Part shown: positions 56,042 to 64,000 of the stretch, one piece after another | Layout: the number at the start of each line of letters is the position of its first letter | Position numbering within the stretch: the first letter of the stretch is position 1 | NCBI RefSeq assembly: GCF_963678635.1 | Contig: NC_087067.1 | Coordinates: forward strand, 43,871,829 to 43,935,828 | Direction of reading: 5' to 3' | Origin: Symsagittifera roscoffensis | Taxonomy: Eukaryota; Xenacoelomorpha; Acoela; Convolutidae | DNA: 64,000 bases | The notes under the pieces: model-generated | Seen by the model: only the letters and a program-made list of their open reading frames with translations | What the model was told of the DNA's origin: nothing | Database searches by the model: none | Translations under genes and position numbers: made by a program

Positions 56042-56197
56042 GAAGAGACGTATGTAGGTGACCTGTTTTTGCGTTTCCACTTGAATACATCTTCTGAGAC
56101 CACATTTATCACAGTCAGACTAACTGCAATTAAGACGATAGACAATATGGGACTTTCAGGGCAACTTCAAACAACTGTACCATCACGACCTTTTTAA
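56042..56197 (+). CDS. Exon-like stretch, possible last exon of an unknown gene
   Basis: A strong acceptor (ttattttaatacag) is followed by one open frame, ETYVGDLFLRFHLNTSSETT, FITVRLTAIKTIDNM, to a TAA at 56195. The pattern GDLxLxF...TVxLxAI is like the first strands of a C2 domain, but too short to call. Other frames close quickly. Confidence 0.28.
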   Translation, partial: EETYVGDLFLRFHLNTSSETTFITVRLTAIKTIDNMGLSGQLQTTVPSRPF

Positions 56198-56404
56198 TTA
56201 TTCTGACTTTAGTAAGTTCTCGGAAAATGCTCGAACTGACGTCAAATTCAGTGCAAATATGCATCTACTGAAAATGAAAGACTTCAACTTTCCAGCACCA
56301 TTTGTTTTCTAATGCTACCTTTTTTCGCTATTAAAAGCAAGACTAAAGTTGATACAAAAAACTGCAAATTCGGACAAGCTTTCTGGACAAATCTTAGTCT
56401 TTTG

Positions 56405-56660
56405 CAGGGGCGGATATAGAGTTTTCTCGAGAAGGGGGGGGGGGGGATTTGTCGATTTTTTTAGGTCAACCAAATTGATTTTTCGAGCTCTCCTGAAGCA
56501 CTAAAAATCCCTGTTTTGGCGAAATTTTCTGCGCCGCATGCAAAATTTTGAAAAAAAAAACAGGTAAAAAAAAGACGTTTTTAGGCACTTTTTTCGGCGC
56601 GCGCTCCCCCCTCAAAATTAATATATATGGCGACGATTCTTTTGAAACCTACTTTATTAT
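56405..56660 (-). mobile_element. hAT-like MITE family A, inverted and truncated
   Basis: Terminus 'caggggcggatatagag' at 56405, a 14-G run, then 'ggtcaaccaaattgattttt' and 'cggcgcgcgctcccccctca'. The other end is missing. Confidence 0.6.
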
Positions 56661-57963
56661 TGAAATCTAGGGATTATTTGCTTATTTGATTTCATTGTAA
56701 AAATTTAGGTATAATTTAGTCGTAAAATCTTGAACGATAAAAGTTCAACGATTAGTCGTATCTTGAACGATAAAATTTCAACGGTCCGAACAATCTCGAT
56801 GAAAAACAGAAGTTGTCTTGAACAGTTTATTTTTTCTCCGCAGTCAGTCACAAATAAATTAGCTTGAGCCCAATATTAGCCACACTTTTTGTCATGGACA
56901 ATGCAATACCATATCAAAAATCTTCACATCCATTTTCAAACTTGGACCATAGTTCAACAGCGAGTTAAAGCTCCTTCCTTAACAAAAAGATAATGCCATC
57001 AAGGATATTGTAATAAAGCAGGGAACAGTATGATTAGATATCAGTTCGCTAAGTTTTAGTTTTCGACTTTTGTTGGGTCAGTACTTATTTAAACTCCTTT
57101 TTGGTGACTTTTTGGGCCAAATTTAATTCTGATTACAAAGAAACCATTTTTTGAATATTTTTGAGGTTTCAGGTGAGTTCCAGTTAGATATGTTTCGAAA
57201 ACTAATACTTGACTTGATTGTGGTCAAATCCGATCCATCACAACATGCAAAATAAACCAATCAAGTTACTGCATCGCTTTTCGTTAGTTGTCTGAATAGC
57301 TAAAAATTTTATGGACAGTATTTGGTATTTTAATGGCATCATAAATTTTGATCCTTTTTTAGATTTCTATCTAAATTTTTATTTCATCTATTTTAGATCT
57401 GTTGTTTCATCTGTTATTATAGTTTTTTATTTCATCTGAGTAAAAGTAGCAGTTTGTTTTAGTTAACGAATGAAAAAACTTCAGAAATTCGAAGTATTTC
57501 TTCATTTTCAGACAAATAACTTGATAACATTTGCTTGAACATTTTGTTTTATTTTTTTTGGTATATGATCAAGCTAGCACACAGGATTATGTTTTTTATT
57601 AGAAGACATCAAATAAATAATACAATCTATACACCATCATTGCTATTTGATATTGTTTTTCAGTCTTTAAAGTTTTTTATCACCCCGTGCATGCTTGTTT
57701 TACATTTTTAATACTTTTTTCAGCTTATCAAAAATATAATCAAAGCACATTAAAGTATTATTTGCACAAATCTACACTGTATTTTTAATAAACTTTTCAT
57801 CAAAAATAGATATTTTTGCTTGACCTTTGTAACAAGTAAAAGTCAAATATGGTAAAATAGAAATTTGAAACTTTAATTAATGAATGTCCAGACAAAATAG
57901 CACTCAAATCTTGATCAACATGACCTCTACCGCATTTAATGACTCTTCTCGCCCCCCATGACC

Positions 57964-60552
57964 TCAAAATGCCGCCAGTGCAACTGACGCAGATGTCGTG
58001 GGCTCGCTACATGTCGCTTGATCACGTGATAAAATCGAAGTCTCGGATGTTGAGGTCACATCATCATCGCCATCGTCATTTTCTTCATCCTCGGCGCCTT
58101 CATTAGGGTCAAAAGGTCGTTGACCTCTCGCAGCCGCAGAAGAATTTGCACGTTGACTTCTAGCTGAGCATTGGATATTTTCTTCAGTTTCATTCATATC
58201 GTTGTTTTGCTCATTTTCAAACTGAGTTCCACTAAGTGGTGACTCATGATTCCAGTCAGAGTATGACGTAACTGATGACGCAACCGACTGGTTCTGTCTG
58301 GGTGAGTGACCCCCTCTGGAATAATGTTGGTGGGGAGTCTGGTACAAGTTATTGGAACTGTAATTGGCACCACACCCACTCACGTTACCGTTACTCCCAT
58401 AATAGCTCGAGTGGTAATAATAACCATTTTGGTCCTGGTTATTACTATTGCCCACGCTTCTATTCGTACTCAGAGGCGGGAACGCTTCGGTGTAATTATC
58501 ATTGCCATAGTTGTAAACATAGGAAGCTGATGGGTAGTGTTGTGTGTTTTGGTTTGGGCCATTTGAGACGAACTGTCCGCCTCCGCCGCCGTTGCCACTG
58601 TGACTCGAGAAAAATTGGTTGCCGTGGTGGTACGAACCCACTGAGCTGGACAGTCCGCTGGCATGGTTGTTTCCTTTCGGATAATGGTAGTGGTAGTTAT
58701 CGCGGTTGGAACCCTTGTTCCTCGAACCTGCTCCATGACCCTTCGATTGGTTGTGATGATGATGATGATGGTTGTACTGATAATGGTGGTTGTTACCATG
58801 GTGATAGCTTCCCCCGTTACTCGAGTGCCTCCCACTGCCACCGCCGTTATTACCCGATTGGTTATGACAATGATTATGATAATTCTGATGACTCATCGAC
58901 AACCCTGTTTGGTCCACACCTCTTGATGACGTCGCAAAGCTCCCGCCGTTTCCCGCGACAAAAGAAATATTGCCAGTATGCATTGTACTCCCGTATTGTG
59001 CCGGGTGGAAAAATTGCGTCGAGTTGAAATGCATTCCGTTTGCCGAAGCTGGATGCAAAAATGTGGACCCATTTGCCGGAACGCAAAGCGCCGCGAGGTC
59101 AAAATGGGCTAAACGACTCGGCGCCATATGCTGAGCATTTATTCCGAAAACCGCGGCAGCAGCGGCAGACGGACTTGAACTACGGCTGGCGTGAGAAGTA
59201 GTTCCATTTAAAGAAATTCCAGGGCTGGAAGAACGACTGAAATGAGAAGGACTTGACAGGGGGTTCGAGACGGTCGAAGAGTTTTCGCTGTAGTATCCGG
59301 ATTCTGCCATGTCTGAGCACATTTTCAATCTTTCTGCTTTGACGATGTAAACTCTGAACAAATCATTGATCAAACTATCGAGTAAGTTTAACGTGCAAGC
59401 TCTCTCAATGTTCATTAAGCAAACTGTGCTTTCGTCGATAATTCTCCTCGCGATCCACAAGAAATTGATGCGATGATGTTCCAAAGATCCGTCGTCTAAG
59501 ACTCTATATTCTTTCTGCATCTGAGAGTTTGGCACTGAAATATGAACGGGAGTTGAGCAATCATTGCTTAAATTCTCCTTGTCTTCATTAGATTCGCTAC
59601 TCGACGAAAATTGGTGGGATTGTTGTTTCAAATTCGAAGATGAGTTCTGATTCTGTGCATTTTTCCGCCTTGCTGATCTAGGCGCTTTTCTTAAATGGGT
59701 TCTAAGATAATTCTGCAACTTGTTCTGTTGAGAACTTGCATCTGGAAAATCGATAAAAAATCTTGAGCACATGTATCGTTCCATATTTTTGATTTCCGAA
59801 TCGGCAATATTGTATCCGTTTAAAAGCAAGTTGCAGTACTTCAACAAACCCCCGCCTCTGATTTCTTCAGGCCTCAAGGTTGCAACAAGTTTGTTGTTTA
59901 AATGGAATAAAGCTTCATCGAACTTGCCGTACTTGCTTTCGGCCATAACTGTGGGATAAAAATCTTTCGAAAAGCTAACAAAATCATCTGTAATCGATTC
60001 GTAGTAACTTAAAAGCGAGTCTAGTTCGATCTGAAACGAATCAACACTAAATTCATATTGACGTTTCATTCGGTGAACAAACTTGACTTCTACATTTTCC
60101 CCGTTGTTGTTGTAGAGCGAAATAAGACTCCAGTTGTCGTTATTGTTGGACACTTTCACCATTTTGTGTACATAACCATCATCAATCACACTGTCCGTCA
60201 AAGCACTGACCGAGTTATTTGTCGTTCTGACATCACTACTCTCAGTACCCTCGTCACCTGATGCCTGGCCATTGCTGTCGTCAAGTTGTCGCCGACTTGT
60301 TTCCGTTCCACATCCAGGAAGCAAGCTGCGGAGCGTGGCGTAGAGCATGAGACGAACGGTGTCGAAGACTTGCTCGTCGTCGGATTTGAGTCCGAAGATG
60401 AGATCCAAGTCGTTGTATCCGATGTCGTCAATCATCTGTCGCATTCCGATCACGTGACTGGCAGCTCCTCCATTCAATCGTATGGAATCCAATGGCACTT
60501 GTTCGCTCTCCATATTTTTCTTGAGAAGAACAACGAAGTCTTTGAGCGTCAC
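57964..60552 (-). CDS. TENT5 main exon: catalytic core and long low-complexity tail
   Basis: Acceptor tttctttag before GTG ACG CTC. About 410 residues of catalytic and central domain are followed by about 450 rich in Ser, Asn, Gly, Tyr and His, including a run of six His, Ala5 and many NHH / YHHGN repeats, ending in an Asp/Glu-rich stretch before TGA. The tail is predicted disordered and prion-like in composition. In vertebrates the family is about 390-440 residues in all. Confidence 0.94.
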   Translation of the reverse strand: MTLKDFVVLLKKNMESEQVPLDSIRLNGGAASHVIGMRQMIDDIGYNDLDLIFGLKSDDEQVFDTVRLMLYATLRSLLPGCGTETSRRQLDDSNGQASGDEGTESSDVRTTNNSVSALTDSVIDDGYVHKMVKVSNNNDNWSLISLYNNNGENVEVKFVHRMKRQYEFSVDSFQIELDSLLSYYESITDDFVSFSKDFYPTVMAESKYGKFDEALFHLNNKLVATLRPEEIRGGGLLKYCNLLLNGYNIADSEIKNMERYMCSRFFIDFPDASSQQNKLQNYLRTHLRKAPRSARRKNAQNQNSSSNLKQQSHQFSSSSESNEDKENLSNDCSTPVHISVPNSQMQKEYRVLDDGSLEHHRINFLWIARRIIDESTVCLMNIERACTLNLLDSLINDLFRVYIVKAERLKMCSDMAESGYYSENSSTVSNPLSSPSHFSRSSSPGISLNGTTSHASRSSSPSAAAAAVFGINAQHMAPSRLAHFDLAALCVPANGSTFLHPASANGMHFNSTQFFHPAQYGSTMHTGNISFVAGNGGSFATSSRGVDQTGLSMSHQNYHNHCHNQSGNNGGGSGRHSSNGGSYHHGNNHHYQYNHHHHHHNQSKGHGAGSRNKGSNRDNYHYHYPKGNNHASGLSSSVGSYHHGNQFFSSHSGNGGGGGQFVSNGPNQNTQHYPSASYVYNYGNDNYTEAFPPLSTNRSVGNSNNQDQNGYYYHSSYYGSNGNVSGCGANYSSNNLYQTPHQHYSRGGHSPRQNQSVASSVTSYSDWNHESPLSGTQFENEQNNDMNETEENIQCSARSQRANSSAAARGQRPFDPNEGAEDEENDDGDDDVTSTSETSILSRDQATCSEPTTSASVALAAF

Positions 60553-63500
60553 CTAAAGAAAACAGAAGTACTCATTAAAAAATGTAAGACCCTTAAATGT
60601 CTTGAATGCCAACGCCAACTCTTTACGTATCAATATTCATTTCTTTTAATGGACGATTGGGGCGGTCTGTAGGATGGACGTCTGCATGAAGAAAAATTCG
60701 CAAAAAAAATTACTCGTTAAGTTGCAGGTCATGAGTCCCATGTCCGTAAAAAAATTGATCAATCGCTTAAATCATCTTATAGAATATGTCTCTTTAAAAA
60801 AAAAATATGCATTAAAACTCTGCCATCGTCATATCAGCATATTTCCATTTTGTTTCCTCAATAAAAAATTTCTTTGATGAATTTCTTTGTTGTATCAACG
60901 ATGAAAATAAGTAACATGACGACACGAATAATTCGTTCAAATAACACAATTTATTTGTTTCCTCATTGCGAATTAAGAAGTCTGAATTAGAGAACCTGCG
61001 GATTTAATGCGTCTTTGAAGTCCTAAAACCCTATTAAGGACCCTCTTAAATAGCCATAATGGCACCATGCTCTCTCATTTTCATTCAAAACGTATTCACA
61101 GTAATCACTAATGGGATATATATGTTAATGTCTCTTGCAAAGATGCACAAAAATAATCTGGATAAAATATCTAAAGAGAGTAAATGACCTGAGCGATATT
61201 AAACATTTTGAGCATGCAGAAAAGTATACTAAAATTCTGATGAAATCTCGGATCGTGTTCTCTAGCCCTCCCTCGTTCTATTCAGATAGAATTGAACAGT
61301 TAAGCATATACGAATTTTGTACCGTGTACCAAATTTTCCCCCTTTTGTAAAAGGGGGTAGTTAACAAGATGCGCTTTCTTTATTCAATCATGATTTAAAC
61401 GCCTTTTTAATGTTTCAACCCAAAGTTGACAAACAAATTAACAAACCAAAACAACTTTAAATCAAACAAGACTGCTCGTATCAGGGCGAATTTTTCTAAA
61501 ATTTGAATTTTTTAAAATTGAAATATAATTTTTTTTGAAATATAAAATTTGTTCCAATTTGGCGGCGGTCAATGACAATTTGAAATTTTGCATATTTCTG
61601 CCGTTTTTATTTTCGGCGAATATCAATATTCAGTCCCTGGAAATCTTTACTTTCTTTCCAAATTTTAGATTACTGAAAACTGATTGGCTGATTTTTATTT
61701 TCGCGCATTCGGTCCTTCGCATATGAGAGATTCCATCCGCCAGTTTCATAAGAAATCGAATGAAAAAAGGCAAAAAAAACTATAACGGGATAGCTTCCTC
61801 AAATTGCACAAAAAAGAGAACATACCAAATTTTTGTATCATAGCCGTTTTTTAGGCAACAAGCGCAGAGAGAGCGAAATTGGTAGAATTTATTCAGAGGC
61901 GCGAATTAAAACAAAAAGCGAATCCAGATTTTTTGGTTTAAAACTGTGCATTATTTCTTGCTTCAGATTTTACAATTTTCTCTTTATAATTGGGCATTTC
62001 TGGGTTCTTTAATCAATTTGAAAACTTGCGAAACAAGTGAAAAAATCAGTGAAAATTTTTGGAAACAAAATAGAAAACAAACACAAAAAAATACCCAGGT
62101 GCATATAAAGAGATAAAATTTCTTCGTTTAAGTCTGCCACATTGTATTTTCCTGTACTTCTAAATGAATATCAATTTAATGATGTAACAAAATTTTAATT
62201 TCCGGTTTATCATTTAAGGGGGTTTCCGTTTTTCATCAACAAAACCACCCTGGATTTTCATCAATAAGAGCGAAAAAGCGAAAACATATATATCTAAGAA
62301 CTTCAAAATCCTTTCGCTCCTTCGAAAAAAGTGCCGTAATAATTGTGGTTGCTGTGTTTTCTTTCTGCATACCTATCTCGACCTTATAACTGGCCGCTTT
62401 TAACAAAATTTTCTATACCACCTTAAAAGTATCAAGATTCTAAGCATATATTCTCAAATTCTCCTGTGTTAATTTTTGCAAAATTATTGGGTCTTGAAAT
62501 TGTCCATTTGGGACAGCTAAGGCGCAATATTTTTTGTACTATTAACGGGTAAACGATCATAACTTTACACATGCCCGGTTCAGAAAACGTTGAAAATTTG
62601 AATTGAATTAATTTATTGTTCCAACCATGTGAAAAATGTTAAGGAATTTTGTATTTGGGTGCAATTGAGTTTTTTATTTTTGTTTTCCACAAAAAATCAG
62701 GTACCGCAAACTATAATCGAAATGGGTCGATTTATATATCACATTAAAACCCTTTCACTGGTAATTCGAACGATATTAAAGTTTTAAACTTTTTTTCAGG
62801 GTCGAGAAAAACCGTTTTTTCTTTGGAAGTTTTTTGTCTAATTTCGAGCTAATAAGGTGAGCATGCAAGCTTACAAAAGCTTATTTGAGCTTAATCTAAG
62901 CCGTGAAAACTTAGTTTCACTCAAGTATTTATTTACTAGAGTAAAATAAGTTTTTGGAGTTTTTAGCGCCATTTTGGGAATCAAAAACTGCAGAAACTTT
63001 CTGCAAAAAGATTAGAAAACTTTTTTGAAATAATTTATAACGTTTTTTTTGTTTTTCTAGTCATTTTGCTACAAAATCTGTTTTCCAGCTAGCCTAGTTG
63101 ACTATGAGTGTCGAATAAGCCTAATTTCTATTTTTCGTTCAGATCCTTCGCTTCGCAAACATTAACGAGAGCAAGACAATAAGCAGCTCTATAAAATGCA
63201 ATAAGAAAAATTATAAATAAGCCTTGAATACGTAAAATACGTCTACGTCTGAGATTCCAACCTGCGACTAAGAGATTGAGGGTCTCACACACTAACCACT
63301 CGCCCACAGACGCATAATTGGAAGCAAACACTAGCCTCAAATAAATCAAAGAACAGATGCTATGCAATTTAAATGCTACATAGCGTGCGGGAAAAGATTT
63401 TCAAAAACAATCAGAAATTTATTTTTTTGAAAGTTTATTCTTTTGAGTTTTTTTAAAGTTATTAAAAAGATGTTATCGCAAAGTACTTCATAAACGTTAA

Positions 63501-64000
63501 AAAGCTTTTCCCTGATACGAGCAGTCTGGTTTAGTTTTTGAAATCACTTTTCAGGTAATACGAAATTGAGAGCATTTTCAGCAAATCAAACAAACTGCCG
63601 ACAACAGGATCAGAATCTTACTTTGACCAACATTATAACTAGAATTCTTTGTGCTTCAATAAAAAAACGTCAAAGTTAAAAAATTATTATGTTTAAAAGG
63701 ACGACAAAGCGCAAAATTAGATCAAAATGGGGCGAAATTAGAAATGCGAGATTATACCGAAATAAAGAGAGGAGAATGCTTGAACTATTATCATCTCATT
63801 GTCGCCTTGTTTTTAATCTTTTAGTGCGAAATCGCACCCTCTATACCATGATACATGCAATCTTAGTACAAGTTAAAAACCTTGTGCCTCAAAACTCAAA
63901 TGAACCAACCTTTATGTTAGGAAACGTCCCTTGTCCGTGAATCTCAATATCCGAGTTCATCAAATTGTCCAGTTTTGAGAACTGCTCAAACGTCAGAACT
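57964..64000 (-). CDS. TENT5: TENT5 (FAM46) non-canonical poly(A) polymerase, 5' end beyond the window
   Basis: Two exons are seen: 63910-64000 (start outside) and 57964-60552, joined FPNIK|VTLKDF in phase 0 by a GT-AG intron, the same place as FPTLEITLKD in vertebrate FAM46. TENT5 enzymes add A tails to mRNAs in cytoplasm or at the ER. Seen in the long exon (numbered from its first codon): nucleotide motif NGGAASHV (27-34), GYNDLDLIF with D48/D50, third acid D171 in EFSVDSFQ, EEIRGGGLLKYCNLL, MERYMCSRFFIDF and DESTVCLM. Odd points: about 45 extra Ser/Asp-rich residues between D50 and D171, and about 450 extra residues after the catalytic region. The active-site residues are intact, so it looks functional. 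Confidence 0.94.
61256..61372 (+). repeat. Family-C short interspersed repeat, diverged
   Basis: 'ctagccctccctcg', 'gaacagttaagcatatacga', 'cccccttttgtaaaaggggg' and 'tagttaacaagat' follow the order of 22835-22955. Confidence 0.5.
62610..63140 (+). repeat. Family-B interspersed repeat, 3'-truncated
   Basis: 'ttattgttccaaccatgtga', 'gtaccgcaaactataatcga', 'aatgggtcgatttatatatc', 'caagcttacaaaagctta' and 'aaaatctgttttcc' follow the other copies. It lacks the terminal 'gctacttgcacag'. Confidence 0.65.
63245..63313 (-). repeat. tRNA-like sequence, probable tRNA pseudogene or SINE head
   Basis: On the minus strand GCGTCTG at one end can pair with CAGACGT at the other (7 bp, one G-T). 'gtgggcgagtggttag' resembles an A box and 'gcaggttggaatc' a decayed B box. 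A 4-bp anticodon stem around CCCTCAA would give CTC, but the T33 position is C and the T arm is poor. Confidence 0.45.
63910..64000 (-). CDS. TENT5 upstream exon, partial
   Basis: 30 codons visible: VLTFEQFSKLDNLMNSD, IEIHGQGTFPNIK, matching VLNWEQVSRLD...IPIHGRGNFPTLE of vertebrate FAM46. Donor AAG|gttggt. The start codon lies beyond the window. Confidence 0.9.

Larger units (their letters stand above)
48291..57963. other. Intergenic DNA between the RASEF-like and TENT5 genes
   Basis: 9.7 kb with no recognised gene. Contents: a family-B repeat split by a complete family-A MITE (50404-51450), an inverted family-B piece (53401-53725), a tRNA-like stretch (53099-53169), an exon-like stretch (56042-56197) and an inverted family-A piece (56405-56660). 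Stretches 48300-50400, 51450-53080 and 56670-57960 show only AT-rich DNA. The left part should include the RASEF-like promoter and the right end the TENT5 3' UTR. Confidence 0.5.
60553..63909 (-). other. TENT5 intron
   Basis: 3.4-kb GT-AG intron (gttggt...tttag). It holds a family-C repeat (61256-61372), a family-F fragment near 61470, a family-B repeat (62610-63140), a tRNA-like stretch (63245-63313) and an inverted 'ctgatacgagcagt' at 63510. No exon seen. Confidence 0.65.

Noticed and set aside
58275-59027. A 250-codon plus-strand open frame opposite the TENT5 tail.
   Set aside because: Shadow of the codon bias in the low-complexity tail; Cys/His/Ser/Arg-rich translation without domain pattern.
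63245-63313. A functional tRNA gene.
   Set aside because: The acceptor stem pairs, but the T arm and B box are degraded and position 33 is not T; a relic is more likely.
1-64000. CRISPR arrays, bacterial operons, ribosome-binding sites.
   Set aside because: The window is animal nuclear DNA with spliced genes. The tandem arrays have no unique spacers.

Overview
The window reads as nuclear DNA of an invertebrate animal. It is visibly AT-rich, its genes are split by introns of about 0.1 to 16 kb, and the introns and intergenic DNA are crowded with small DNA-transposon derivatives, SINE-like pieces, minisatellites and one young Ty3/gypsy element. The recognised genes are metazoan families. I cannot fix the phylum. 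One intron that seems to use a GA-AG pair recalls appendicularian tunicates, where such introns are known, but this is weak evidence.

Three host genes are recognised, all on the minus strand. From 6476 to 21720 an SLC6 sodium-coupled transporter can be joined across 11 exons in a consistent frame to give 637 residues, full length for the family and closest in feel to the glycine-transporter branch. From 24977 to about 31103, probably reaching 48290, lies a large Rab of the RASEF / CRACR2A / RAB44 type: coiled-coil exons, a disordered exon and a C-terminal Rab domain with an unusual switch II. From 57964 to beyond 64000 is a TENT5 (FAM46) non-canonical poly(A) polymerase with a very long Ser/Asn/Gly/His-rich tail. 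The left edge (1 to 101) carries a mitochondrial-carrier (SLC25) signature that may be an exon of a neighbouring gene. Two further exon-like stretches on the plus strand (47864 to 48035 and 56042 to 56197) are unassigned.

Repeats by region: 102-6475 downstream of SLC6 holds hAT-like MITE copies and a 384-bp MITE with an 8-bp target duplication. The SLC6 introns hold a SINE, family-B repeats, a foldback element, a decayed tandem copy of SLC6 exon 3, and an inverted fragment of a RASEF-like exon. The RASEF-like introns hold three minisatellites, including a roughly 5.1-kb array of a 65-bp unit with two higher-order periods, plus the Ty3/gypsy element at 32533-38728, which sits inside a hAT-like MITE. 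The 48-58 kb intergenic stretch holds a complete hAT-like MITE nested in a family-B repeat.

The three genes do not form a pathway: one is a plasma-membrane transporter, one a membrane-traffic or signalling GTPase, one an RNA-tailing enzyme. What links the window is DNA-level shuffling: exon duplication, exon-fragment transposition and nested insertion.
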